A DNA stretch of 64,000 nt. Source: Moringa oleifera (lineage: Eukaryota > Streptophyta > Magnoliopsida > Brassicales > Moringaceae). The notes below the pieces were generated by a model. That model was not told the DNA's origin and made no database searches. It worked only from the letters and a program-made list of their open reading frames with translations. Position 1 is the first letter of the stretch, and each line of letters opens with the position of its first letter. The DNA lies in the NCBI GenBank assembly GCA_021397835.1, contig JAJFZO010000028.1:1842001-1906000 (forward strand). Direction: 5' to 3'. Of the stretch, positions 13,761-25,980 are shown one piece after another. A program made the position numbers and the translations under genes.

Positions 13761-13996
13761 CTAGTTGGTACGCCCAAATAATCAAAAGAACTTTTGTATA
13801 AAATCAACATAAGTTCTATTTATAGACCTCATTTAAATTTTTTGCCACTTCAATACAATCAAGTGAAATCAGATTCTGATATAAGAAAAAAATTAAAAAT
13901 AAAAATAAGATGGAAAAGATACAAAATCAATAAAAGAAAAAGAAGGTGGGTAGAAAAACTTATTAGACACCGTGGTCAATGGTATCTAGTAAGTTA

Positions 13997-14069
13997 TACC
14001 TGCTATTGGATTTGAACAAATGACTCCCGCAGTATGAAAGCAATACTCTAACCACTAAGTTAAGTAGGC
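13997..14069 (-). pseudogene. trnM-CAU: trnM-CAU (plastid elongator tRNA-Met) copy
   Basis: A 73-base sequence on the minus strand beginning GCCTACT and ending AGCAGGTA. Its anticodon loop is CTTTCATAC and its T-loop is TTCAAAT. Its place between atpE and trnV, and its orientation opposite to them, match the plastid map. The first acceptor pair and one stem pair look mismatched. I regard it as a decayed copy, although the fold may still form. Confidence 0.85.
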
Positions 14070-14245
14070 CATTTATCATCGTAAAAGGAAACAAAAGGAC
14101 ACCTATCACATCAATGGATTATAAATCTAATATTACTTATAAGCAATACCAATCAAATAGATCAAGGAGATATGATGTTGGATCATGTCATAGACGAGAA
14201 ATTATATACATAATATGATAAGATAAAATGTGTATCATAAACATA

Positions 14246-14745
14246 AGGGCTATAGCTTAGTTAAGTGAAGCACCTCGTTTACACGCATGCCAATGTGTTT
14301 CAGAGGAAGGCTAAGATAGTGCCTCGCATATGGGTAGTTAGAGGGCGCTTATGCCCCGATGATAGGGCCTTATGGGGAAAGGCTCAGCCTAATAGGGACA
14401 GCACACCCCCTACTTTAAGCACACTTTTGTATCAACTGAATCACTCTAAGGGTCTAGTCGGTGGAACCGGTGAACCACGCGAGCTAGTTAGATGCGTGGG
14501 GCAGAGGGCTCATAGTACCCCTTTTTCTTGATCCAGCCTTTTCTTCACTTCGGTAGTGAATCACCTACTAAAAAAAGAGGCTGGCCTGCATGCCCTATTT
14601 GAGACTACTATGGTGGGTGGTGGACTCTTTGATTAGGGAAGGGAAGAAGACGCCTAAGCACGGCGGATGCCGTACATTTAAGTGGCAAAGGAAAGCAAGA
14701 TCATACTTCTTTTTTTTAGGCCTCTTTGGACATATGGTTACCTAA
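14246..14745 (+). pseudogene. trnV-UAC: trnV-UAC 5' half (5' exon plus most of intron)
   Basis: The 5' exon of plastid tRNA-Val(UAC) lies at 14,246-14,284, from AGGGCTATAGC to CTCGTTTACAC. About 460 bases of group II intron follow, GC-richer than its surroundings, with stretches such as AGGGCGCTTATGCCCCGATG. The matching 3' end of the intron and the 3' exon sit at 6,300-6,472. Together the two intron pieces make about 600 bases, close to the usual length. The open frame at 14,265-14,531 is intron sequence and not a gene. Confidence 0.85.
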
Positions 14746-16530
14746 AAAATAAGTCACATGAATTTTACACTTCATTTTAAATTAATAATTTAAATTTAAA
14801 TAATTTTAAGCTAACAAGATATTTTATAAGATTTTTAAATTTATTATAATATAAATTTTTTAAAAAATATATTTTTAATACTTAAAAATTTTGAAATTTT
14901 TTAAATACTAATTTATTTTTTTTTTTTGCAATCATGTAATATTTAAAAGTCAAGATTTCTTATACAAAATTTTTAATTTGAATGTTTTTAATTTTTAAAT
15001 TTTTTTAATAATATTTAAATTAAATGAAATTAAAACATCAGATGTAAAATTAAATCAAATTAAAATTCAACTTTGAATTAAAAAGGAACATAATTCAATT
15101 TTTTTTTTAATGTTTATCCTTCATTAAAACATACAACTTAATATATTTTTAATATGAAATTTTTTTGTTCAATAAATTTAATTATTTTTAATGATAATTA
15201 TATTCTTATAATTTTGTATGTATAATTTAAAAACAAATAAATATTTTATATTAATTAAGTAAAAATGATAATTTTTTATATTTCTTTAATTATCATATTC
15301 TATAAAAAAATAAATAGTGTAAAAATATATAATCTTGATTTCATACATAAAAAATTAAGATTGTTAAAATTAAAAAATATATATTAGATAAAAATTTAAC
15401 ATTAAAAATATTATATATCTATGATCATATCAATATAAATTTTTAAATTAAAATCTCATAAAATTCTAATGTTTATCTTACATTACCAATTAAATCTTTA
15501 TATTTAAAAAGTGGTAAATCGAACTTTGATTTATCAATTTAGTCTAAATTGAATATTATCAAAAAATTTGGATATTCAAAAAAAATATTCAAGTTATTGT
15601 TACAAAAAGTTTTAATAATTTTATGAGCATTAAAAATATATTTTTACAATATCTAAAATTTTAAAAATTTATAACAAATAAATGTCACATTGAAAAGTGT
15701 TCAAATTTTGGAGATAAACGTAAGATAGAGTGAATAACTTATTTGAATTATTTTTAAAATATTTCAATAACGAAAAATACTTTTAATTATTTATAATTAT
15801 TTGAGTTAAGATTTAATTTAAGCCAAATTGAAAGATCAAAGCTAAATTTATAATTTTTAGACAGAAAATTTTGATTGGTAAGAGGAAATTAACATTAAGC
15901 TTTTATAATATTTTTAATTTATTTTTCAATATTTTATTTTAATAATTTATACATAATAAAATGTCTTTGACACGATTAATCGTATAATTAATTAATTGAA
16001 CTTTATACAAAATAAAATCTATTTATTATAATTAATCTTATAATTAATTAATTAAACTTGAAATAACATGAATTTAAGAAAAACATAATGATAAAAAATA
16101 TAATGAGTTTACCATGTAAAGTTTTTTTTAAAAGAAAAACTTCAAAAGGATCATATGGCACATTAGATCATTTGAACAAGCTATGGTCATAACTTTACTA
16201 AGCAGCGTACATATTAGAAACCATTTCATCAAAATGTTATGTTTTCAAAATGCTATAGATTGTACACTTTTTTTTATGTTTTGAGAGAGGACTCGACCCA
16301 CCATGTTGTAGCCTAGCATTTTTGACTTGAGAATTTCATGAATCAGTGAGCTTCAAAGGCTTAATCATTGCATTATCTTCATGATCCAAGATCTACACAC
16401 AACAAACAAAAAATAAATAAATAAATGTATGTTTAAAATCTTAATAAATAAATGAATAAATTACTAAAACTATGAAACAAACTTACATGACAATGGTAGC
16501 TCTGCTGTTGCATTAAAAGAATATGATGTA
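14746..16530. other. AT-rich intergenic DNA
   Basis: Extremely AT-rich nuclear sequence directly after the plastid insertion. It is dominated by A and T runs. No coding potential, terminal inverted repeat or recognisable transposon was seen. Confidence 0.6.
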
Positions 16531-16601
16531 TTCATATGTATGTATGAAGACTTCACTAAAATCTTTGTTGCATATCCGAGTGTCATTTTATACACGTTCT
16601 T

Positions 16602-16892
16602 TCACTTTTTCTCGTTTGTTACAACCTGTAACTTCTTGTCATGTGCACACTTACTTATTTGGCACTTGATTGTGTCATTCCTCTTCATCATGCATGCTTT
16701 GAACTCCTCTACCTCCACTAGCTCTTTTTGATCCAACGCCACAAATAACCCCAAGTTTATGTGTAGGGGATGGTTATCCTCTGTGACTTTTATCATGTTC
16801 CACATGTCGTTGGTCCTCACGTTAAGGATCTCCATTAGTAGAGCTTTATATGATTTTTCTGATGTAAGGATGGGTAGGCTCATCAATGTCAC
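16602..16892 (-). pseudogene. Unrecognised coding-like fragment
   Basis: A 96-codon open frame on the minus strand with non-repetitive, protein-like composition, for example SEKSYKALLMEILNVRTNDM, HPLHINLG and VEVEEFKACMMKRND. Further protein-like text continues in shifted frames both upstream (to about 17,170, for instance EINQIPIDRFIQHVTHKIHS) and downstream. It looks like a broken transposon or host gene, but I do not recognise the family. Confidence 0.3.
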
Positions 16893-17200
16893 TCGTGCAC
16901 TAGTACATAGCTATGTATCTTGTGCGTGACATGCTGGATAAATCTGTCGATGGGTATTTGATTAATTTCTTGGGTACCCGTCACGCGTTAACCTCTGGAT
17001 TTTGTTTTATGATAAACTACATCATGACCTTACTGTTTGCTTCATTAACTAGGTCACCTAATAGGTATAGATAAGGTGCATCATTGATTAGAATAACTAT
17101 GTCCGATTTTTACTCAGAAAAGTCAACGATTACATTAGTAATCTTAAATGAGGCCAAGAGTGCCTCGTTATTCTTGATCGATTGTCCAAGATACGAAGAG

Positions 17201-17300
17201 TTAGATGCCACATGGACATATTCTAGACCATTGGTAAAAAAGAATCTAAATTAGATGTCACATGGACATATTCTAGACCATTGGTAAAAAAGAATCTAAA
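17201..17300. repeat. 50 bp tandem duplication
   Basis: Two adjacent 50-base copies (17,201-17,250 and 17,251-17,300), both beginning TTAGATG and ending GAATCTAAA. They differ at a single base (GCC against GTC). The near identity implies a recent slippage or repair duplication. Confidence 0.9.
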
Positions 17301-18299
17301 GAATCTGGTGTGCAGGGATTAATTATTAAGGAAATTGCCAAAATGGGCATCCTACCACCTCTTTTTTTACAAAAGAAACCATTTTTTACTAATTTAACTA
17401 TTTTTAGCACTTAAATATATTAGAAAAACAAAAATACCTTACAAAAGACAATGATACCTTCAAAATTAAATGAACTTAAAAACTCAAGAGATTTGTCTGA
17501 ATACTTTCTCTTTGATCTCTCTCTTCGATTTTTATCTCTCTTGGACCTCTGTCTCTCTTCGAGCTCTATCTTTTTTCGTTCTTTCTTTTGGTTCTTTCTT
17601 TCTGCCTTTGTATCTAAGATCCATCAAACCAATATCCAAAGAAGAAATCTAAGGTAGTTAATGATATTTTTGACTTGTTATCCCACACAAAGAAGGAAGC
17701 TCGTATTTTTCACAACATATTTCTCTTCAAAATCGAAAAGTGCTCGAATCGATCAAGGTGATAGGAATACCTTTGAACAGTAATGTAACTTAAAATTGTG
17801 AAGATTTAATTTGTTTTAGTTTAAATTGTGATCTCCGTTATATTTTGTAACTTAGGTTAAGAATCGTAACCTAATCTTAGATTCATATCATGTTGAAAAT
17901 CATATTATAATTGGTTTATCATAATGATATTCATAACTTCATTCATAAAATCATTACAAGTTTATGAAGCATAACTTATTGAATGAAATCATAGTTTCTT
18001 CTACAAAATCGCGCATTCTTCTATGTATAGCTCATCTTTTCAGTTATTATTTGAAATATTTTCATTGTCATTGCAGAATGCAGATAACTATAACTTAGAA
18101 TGGTGAGTGGTCTGAGTTTAGTGGAAGTTTTGAGTATATTGGTAGACCTACCAAAACTAAAGAGTACGTTGTTCAGAGGGGTTTGACATATGTATAATTA
18201 TTGAATTTGGTTAAATCTTATGTGGAGGTTGATTTCTCTAAGATTAATATTATACTACATACCATAATAAGATCTTAAAAAACTACTATCAAAATTAAG
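17301..18299. other. Spacer before the MULE fragment
   Basis: Contains a TCTCTC/CTTTCT-rich patch at 17,505-17,610 and AT-rich DNA. A few protein-like words from about 18,080 may belong to the N-terminus of the adjacent MULE transposase. No gene can be defined. Confidence 0.4.
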
Positions 18300-19540
18300 T
18301 TAGTGAATGATGATGATGATGAATTTATATTGTACAATGATAACATATTCTTCATGTTATTTTTTATTTAGTGGAGAGAAATTTTGTTGAGAATAGACAA
18401 GGTTTACATGATGGTGAAATTTCAGGATGAATCAATCTTTTTAATTCTTGTACTAGGAGTAATCCAATTATTCAATTACACGTTCATGGCGTTGAACCAT
18501 TCTTTCATAGTGAGACTCCCTTTGACACTCAGCATACTGATGAGATCAACTTCGATGAGCAGATGGACTATGATATTGGGTGTGAATACTCAATCATGAA
18601 AAACTAAACCTACTTAGCCTACCAGTGAAGATTAATGTGAACCTATTCTAGACACAAAACTTGACATGAAGAATTTAATGAGAACTTGCATCCTGTCCCA
18701 TCTTATGTCTTAGTTACATGCCAAAAAATATATAATAATTCAAATAATGGTGCTATCAGAAGGTATAATGTGTTGGACGCTAAATTATGTGGTCTTTCTC
18801 AAACTCCTACTATGAAATTAGTAACTTCGATTCACATCCTTGCTAGAGGTCAGCTTTTCCCAAATAAGAAAGAGTTTGAAGTGATTTTTGGGTATGCATG
18901 CATTGATTAAGAACTTTGAATTTAAAGTCAATAGGTATAATAAATAAGTATTTCAGATTGCTTGTAAAGAAGGAAATTGTGCATGGAAGATTTGTTCTGT
19001 GAGAGTTGTATAAGGGTGATTTTTCTAAATTAGAAGATGTGATTTGACACACATTTGTACACTTGAAGAGTTGCATTAACAGCATCAACAAGTAAGTTCT
19101 ACCATTATTAGAGAAATTATAGCTTAGAAGTTATCTATTAATATTAGAATCATTAAGCCGAAAGACATTATAGGTGATATGAAAGAACTATATGATATGC
19201 AAATTTTATGTAGCAAAGTTTGAAAGGCAAAAGAGTATGTATTGTCTCTTACATATGATGATCTAATTGAGTCATACCAACAATTATTGTCATACTACCA
19301 CGTGTTGCAAATCGTTAATCTGAGAACTAAGGCTCACATGCGCATTATGACTATGGCAGGAAAGTTGATCCTATTAAAGAGACCATGATCTTAATTTAGT
19401 TTGGTAACCAATAGATGGAGAAATGATCTAGGGTGTTACTAGAGATTTTGTAATGCAATTTGTGAGCACTCAAAATTTGTCAATTGTGTTATTTCTCTAG
19501 ATGGCAGCAAATTCATCAGTGTGAGCTAAAAAAAAAAGGG
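18300..19540 (+). pseudogene. MuDR/MULE transposase fragment, degenerate
   Basis: Remnant of a Mutator-like element transposase. Reading across several frames gives an acidic NDDDDEFILYN segment near 18,300, then the DNA-binding region: RGQLFPNKKEFEVIFGYACI (18,850-18,905), NFEFKVNRYNK, CKEGNCAWKICSVRV and HICTLEELH. The conserved linker follows: IKPKDIIGDMKELYDMQI, KAKEYVLSLTYDDLIESYQQ and LLSYYHVLQIVN (19,150-19,320). Last is CNAICEHSKFVNCVISLDGS near 19,490, the start of the catalytic domain where the first Asp lies. The rest of the catalytic DDE domain is missing. Many stops and frameshifts are present. I could not find the long terminal inverted repeats. Confidence 0.8.
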
Positions 19541-20509
19541 TATAATATATGATGGAATGATTGTAGAAAAAATTGGAGAGTTGTCCCAAGAATATGGTTA
19601 TAAAGGTAGCATCTATGCTGCTAGCCGAAGTCTTAACAGCAAGTAGGTTCTGTAGTGCTTAGTTACAATTTTGCTGCTTGCTATCCATTACATCTTGGAA
19701 GGCATATTTGTGAAACCAATTGAATTTCAGTCATCACATTTTGTCTTGGTGCATGCATGCCTCATAGCATTTGTATATAACTTTTGTATGCTGTTATATA
19801 AGTCCAAGTGCTTAAAAATTTCTTGTATGATTGGTTTTTTCTTTTATTCCAAGGGCAACATCAAACTCTTATTCGTTGTGGTGCCAAGGGGACAATGGGC
19901 TGAAAGATTTTTTCTATTTGCTATCATACATGTTTTGATGCTTTCTAAGGCATACTTACTCATATGCTGTCTATTGTAGTGATTAATTAGAAGGCATAAT
20001 TGTTCATAAGATATAGAGTGCTTGTCGGAATGTCTTAGGGATAATGATCATCTTGTTACTAACATGTAATTTAATAATGTTAGGTTAACTTTGCGTTGAG
20101 AGAATTTTTTCAGGTTAATTTTGTTAATTAATTTTTTTATCTTTAATTAATCACATATGAAAATCTCTAGGACATTATTATAACTCTTATTTACTCTTTT
20201 ATGTCATTTGAGTGACTCGTTATTATTATTATTTTTATTTCTTTTTATTTTCACGAACACTAAACAAACCTATGAAAATATGCGTATCAAAAAATTCTAC
20301 TCTATGTGAAGGGTTGCAACAAATTAAACTAAATTAGAAAACCAAGTCGCTGAATCTTGTTGGAAAGCAAAGATCATACATAATTTTTGTATAGTCAAGG
20401 CATTTGTAACCACCAAGAGCTGTATATTAAGTGAATGTGAATAATTTATCCTGACTCTTTGCCATCCTTCTATCCAATAACGGTTTTGCCTTCCCACCAA
20501 ATTCTGTTT
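19541..20509. other. Intergenic, no supported gene
   Basis: A 102-codon open frame at 19,671-19,979 is rich in hydrophobic residues but has no recognisable motif. It may be a decayed continuation of the MULE. Nothing else was seen. Confidence 0.4.
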
Positions 20510-23500
20510 TCAGGGTCCTCTCATCTTTTCCACAATATGCCTGCCCTTTTCTTCAATATGACGCCTTTTCTCTTCAAGTTTCTCCCCCATTTTCTTCCCC
20601 AGATCAAGCATCCTTGCCTTCCTTCCCATCTTCCTCAGCTTTGACTCATCCGTTCAATTGGAATATTTTGCCTTTCGAACTGTGACCCATTGGGTGACTA
20701 ACACCTCGTTATTTCTTCTCTGTCCTCTTGTGGTTCAGTACTAGTCAACAAAGGAGTTTTAGTTCTTGTAAAGACTTACTCTCCTGTAGGGATGCAGTGG
20801 TAAAGCTTGATGCAGGTGCAGACAGATTCATTAATTCAGTAATTGGTTGTTGACTGCATTCTACCTTCTTCAGTTTTTGACACTTACTTCCAGGATGATC
20901 ACTTCCCTTTCCCCTACTGGCTTCGGTCTTGGCTTTGGCTTCCCCAGATGAAGAGCTGAAAGCTTCATGCACATTGTTGTAAGTGCTACCTGCTTCTTGA
21001 TTAAGCCATCAGAATGAAGCGGCTCTCCTGGAAACCCGGTCATCCTTTTCTGCTAACATCCAGAGAACACATAGGCTGTCACTGTTAGGTAGTGCCATGG
21101 TTTCACGTATGGCTGCCTGCATAAGCAAAGCTAGTATCAATGAAACCAAATAGTACTATAGGTTCATCCACTTAATGCTATATTATCAGCAGGGGAAAAG
21201 CTTTAACATTGTCAATGCTTGATTTTGCATGACAACCTAACCTTTCCCAAAAATGAAGTACAGTCTATGACTGAGTAAACACCAAGGTGACTGACCGCCA
21301 TCAGGTACATGGAAGCTGCTCCTGATGGTTTACAGATAGAAGAAAGTACACTGTTCATATGTGCATGCATGCATGTCTGGCTGAATGCTTTAGAGCTTAA
21401 AAAAGGATAATCAAGGTATGTATTTAGTTGTAATTTACATGCCAGAATGTGGCTATTTCATACTATATAGTTTTGTGCAGGTAATGAGTAGAGTCAAGGA
21501 AACAATTTAATTAAAAGAAAGAAATTAAATGCTAGTTTTGAAAGATTAGCTTACTCTTAAATAGATGATTAAGAATAAAGCAATATGTCCGCTGGTAACC
21601 TTGTGTTCCCCAATAGAAGACTCAAGAACAAACTTTATATCAGGCATGGAAGTGAAACCGCATAACTGGTCAGTAGGAGGAGGCTTTATATTGCAAGCAC
21701 ACTGTTCCCCGAAGTGATGCAACCCATATTGACAAGGAGAGAGCAACTTTCAATTTGCAAAATCAACCAGTTAAGCAACTTGGTATCTTTAGCGACAGAT
21801 TATTTGGTTCAACTTACACATCATAAACACAGATCTACATGTTAGATATTTGGCTGCAACAGCCAGGTTTGCAGACTTCTGCAAGTTTTCCAGTATAGTG
21901 CATTCTCATTTTCTCCTATCATTGCCCTCAATATTACCCAAAAAAAAAAAAAGAAAAAGAAAAAAATTCTAATACGAGGAAAGCCTCCCTTCCATTGCCA
22001 ACAAGATAACTTATATCTATTATGAGATAGGATGCTTCACAGACATTACCCAACTGGAACATAAGTTGAGTAACCTTAAACACTATTTTCCTTCATAGTG
22101 TTCAATGGGCCACTTCTACTACTTTCCCCTATCCTTCCTCCCTCTCTCCACACTGAGCAAAACTGGAGACAGTTACTTTGTTAGTGAAACATTTGTAACA
22201 CAATTACAAGAAAATCGGAACATATTTTTATATATTTTCATTGTCTAATGATGTTAGCATATATTAACAAATGTGTGAAACCTGTTTAGCAATGGAATTT
22301 AGAATAGACTTCCACCAGGACGTTGATATAGTGCTTTTTAAGTCTTTTAATTCATCTGTACCTACAAAATGAAATATAAAAAATCAATAATCACTGTTTC
22401 AAGAAGTAGAAGCAGGAAGTGGAAATCCCAGCCTCGGAATAGCTAATTATACATGTATATGGGAATTGAAAGCTTAGGGCTAAGTTAGGTGGTATCTGTG
22501 CCAGTAGCTGTGGAATGGAAAATAAGGGATGATCTTCAAGTTCAAAGAATAAGAAGGGCATTATGGCCATGGTCCCTCTGTTTATCTTTTGAATACTGTG
22601 GGGGGAGAAGAATGTGGTAGGGTTTTGAGGTGGAGAACCCTCTAATTTAATTCCACATAGATGGGATCAGGTTTTGAAACTTTGGATGTCAGGATTTTAT
22701 TTTGTAAATGAGGTGATTTTGTGAAGTTTTTGGAAAACTTAAGCTTGTGATAGCTAACTATACATGTATATATATATAATATTTGCTTTTGATAAAATAA
22801 AATAACATATATTTGTAAACAGACCTAGGCAATGTTCCTCACCTTGAAATTATATGCAATTGCCAGAACTGTGAAGGAACATCAGTAAGTACTCCTAACT
22901 GTTTGTTCTCTTGTCTCTTTGGCAGATACAAAGATGGCACTGTGTGCCTTTATCTTGATCTAAAGGTAAAAGGGAAACCAAAACTACGCTGGACCGTAAT
23001 GGCAAATGATAAGTTATTATAAATATTATCCCTCATTAAAAAGCCAACAGCCATAGCTGCATCGGTGCAGCAATAACCTCATCCTTCTATATATAAGACA
23101 CATTTTCTTCACAAGTAATTATGCAGTCAGATCCTCCACCTAGCATTAAGAAGTTTGAGCATCTCTACCTATTGCCAAGTATAATCTACTGTAGGGACTA
23201 GCCTAGTAAAGTAAACCAGTTAGAACAACAAGAGTGATGCACTGGTTCCATCTCTTACAGCTGCTCCAGCATATGGCATGGATTTATCCATATAGATACA
23301 TACCGTAAAATCATATTTAGGGAAGCATCATACCTGAATGCGTGCTGGAATGGAACTTTTTAAGCCTGAATGGCATTTGGCATTAAAAAAATGCCTCGAA
23401 ATGAGCAAGTTCCAACATGGTGTTCCCTCATCAATATTAAACTTATCTTCAGATTCTACATCAGAAGTAACAAAAACATGACTTTGGCTCCCTAAGCGAG

Positions 23501-24180
23501 AAAAAGTTGATGAAGATGGTGGTATAGTATTTTCTTCCATTGAACTACTAGGCACCTTCGTTGTTGGACCAGTCTATACCCAACTAGTACGCAAAAGTGA
23601 ATCTTGGACCTTATGAAGTTTTTCAGAAATCTTCTTCTCTTCACGACCTGATGGATTCATGCAGATTCCCTTGTTTTTCAGACATGGTCTAAAAGCCTTC
23701 TTCAGATTAGACGAACCTTCGATGAAGCACCATCAAGCCTGTTTCCCTTAACCCCTTGCTGAGAAACCAATCCTACTGATGTTTTCATAAATGAGGGATA
23801 TCCTGTATGAAATAATGTCAGGTAATTATGAAATTCTTCACCTAACTTGGTGAACCACTGAGTCTTTCCTTGTCCTCACATGAAGCAAGACGAAGGGCTT
23901 TACACCATGATTCCTTCTCCCACGATGTCTCAAGATATATATAAACTACTCGACTTCCTATATTACTGAAGTCTTGTGTTCTCTTTTTATGGAGAACCTT
24001 TTGGCCCTGTTAAACCGAAATGGTATGCATAAGAAGAAACATAGTTAACATTATTTCTAAAAAAAAATAAATATTGCAAGACTCCATCACTTGTAGAGCA
24101 ACTTAAATGATTTTGGCCAGGACAAAAGTATACAAGGTATCTGATGAAGAATGCATCCTCATGTGACATGAAAAAGGACA
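20510..24180 (-). pseudogene. TEX2-like SMP-domain protein gene, non-processed pseudogene
   Basis: Decayed intron-containing copy of a plant testis-expressed-2-like gene. This family carries a PH-like region and an SMP lipid-transfer domain and is thought to act at ER contact sites. Order from 5' to 3' on the minus strand: LETSWEKESWCKALRLASCE (about 23,990-23,870); WNLLISRHFFNAK to ARIQ, with a GT donor at ~23,330; SWWKSILNSIAKQ (about 22,365-22,283); the SMP core LSLSIWVASLRGT, IKPPPTDQL, GFTSMPDIKFVLESSIGEHK and VTSGHIALFLI (21,765-21,553); then AAIRETMALPNS, LCVLWMLAEKDD and a long last exon ending ARMLDLGKKMGEKLEEKRR and EKMRGP with stop TGA at 20,510. Lesions include frameshifts near 23,870, 23,960 and 21,700, and stops in the last exon. 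The exon starting RTLSNMR and the membrane-anchored N-terminus were not found. Confidence 0.82.
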
Positions 24181-25359
24181 AAAGAGAAAAAAAACATAGG
24201 TCAATGAAGCTGATGCTGCAAGAACAGGATCTATCTCGAAACTAAAATGTCAATTTAAAGACATTATTTTTAATAAAGAATATTTCTTCTCTGATTGATG
24301 GTAGCTCAGACTCCTTTACCTCTTAAGCCAAGTCTTCATAGATAGAAGGAAAAAGCAAATCAACCTAACTGAAACAGACAAATTACTGTATTGCTGTGTT
24401 CAAGTACATAAAACAACTTTTATCTAATTCTTCTCTTCTTGCTGCAAAGTATTGGGTGCCATGGATGCTTCTTAAAAATACTGTGCAGCAAAGTAGGCCT
24501 GGGGAAAGGACACTCTAATTCAAGAGAAAATAAGTTTTGTCAATCATTAAGTTTTTGATAGGTTTAAAAATGCAACATTTTTAATTTCTTTGAAGGGGTA
24601 TTGGTCCAATTTTTAGCTAAAAAGGCATACTAAAGTGTTTAGAAAAGATAACCTGCATCTAGCCATTTCCAACTTAACAATTAGATTTGATTAATTATCC
24701 ATTCATCCAAAATCTAGTAAATACTGATATTTAAGATGAAATATTCACGCTTTCCGCTGAAGTTCCACTACTTTCTCAAATGAATGTTCTAAAATGTCGG
24801 TCCACTCACAAAACTAGAGTAAGATACTTCTGTTGTAAGGAATGCCCTCAACCTTAATATCTTATATCCTCAGGCCTTGACATTAGATCGATCTTGAAGA
24901 ACAAAGATCCTATAAGAGTAGTCTAAAGAAGTAAATAATCTCCCTAAGATCTGTGAAATCTAACATGACAAAATCAAGAATAGTAGTATTATGTTATAAC
25001 AGCAAAAGTATGTCACAGCCCAAGTTTTTTTTTTTGTTGGTTCTGAAAGAAAAATTTCTCAAGAGTACATGTAACTATAAATGACCTGAAAGACTATGTT
25101 ATCCTATCATAAATATATCTTTCTCCTCAAATGAATGAACTTAAATGTGTGCATCATTTGTATAAACATGCATTTACAAGGCATAAGAACCATGACTAGT
25201 ACATAGCTGGTTATGCAGACTTTTGATTAAATGTAAAATGTAATAACTATGATAGCCATTTAAGGGGAATTGTTCATTAAAGAGATTTAACACTGCTAAT
25301 AACAATATTCTACATGGTGGACTGGGGTGTTTTGTCCCAACCTATTCAAAGAGGTAGAT
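24181..25359. other. Intergenic or lost 5' part of the TEX2-like gene
   Basis: No exon could be identified. The first exons of the TEX2-like gene, which encode a signal anchor, would be expected here or beyond, but I see no match. Confidence 0.4.
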
Positions 25360-25915
25360 TGGTGATCAAACCCTTATTGATCCACAATAAAGCATCACTA
25401 AGGAAATGGTTAGCTGTAAATTTAGGATGATGGAGGGAGGTTGGATGACAAAGTGTGGAAGAGCGGCATATGGAGCTAGTATGTGAAGGGCTATGAGGAA
25501 GTTGCAGGAGGAATTTAAAGGGTGGACGGAATTCAAGGTAGGCAGGGGAAACACAATAAATTTTTGGAAAGACAAGTGGTGTGGTGATTAGATTGTGTTT
25601 TCACTAGCATGTAATAAGGATGCTTGGATAAGTTACTGTAGTACGATGGAAGCCAGTAGTGGAGCGTGGTGTATTCAGCTTAGAAGAAATGCTCAAGACT
25701 AGGAGATTAATCAGCTGGAAGATTTTTATGCAGTGTTGCAGATTATTAAGATAGAGGACAGCTTGGAAAGTGCAGTGATATGGAAGCTGAATAGCAAGTA
25801 GAAAAGGAAATTCTCTGTAAAATCTTATGTCAGAGCACTGAGTAATGGTGAAGTTAACAAGCAGTTTCCATGGAGAGGGATATGGAAGACTAAAGTACCA
25901 CCAAATTATTTATTG
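25360..25915 (+). pseudogene. L1-type LINE fragment (end of ORF2)
   Basis: Degenerate C-terminal part of a non-LTR retrotransposon ORF2 just after the reverse transcriptase: LLIHNKASLRKWLAV, then FKVGRGNTINFWKDKWCGD, RKFSVKSYVRALSNGE and FPWRGIWKTKVPPNYLL. The last two match the zinc-binding reverse transcriptase (zf-RVT) tail of plant L1 elements. Stops interrupt it. It breaks off immediately before a TA repeat at 25,949. Confidence 0.8.
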
Positions 25916-25946
25916 ATGGATATTTTGTTTGAGTAAAAAAATTATT

Positions 25947-25948
<2 letters not shown>

Positions 25949-25978
<30 letters not shown>
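25949..25978. repeat. (TA)n microsatellite
   Basis: About 15 uninterrupted TA units at the end of the LINE fragment. Confidence 0.9.

Positions 25979-25980
<2 letters not shown>

Noticed and set aside
14265..14531. 88-codon open frame with unusual composition
   Set aside because: It lies within the trnV-UAC group II intron.
20745..20972. Separate small minus-strand gene
   Set aside because: It is part of the last exon of the TEX2-like pseudogene.
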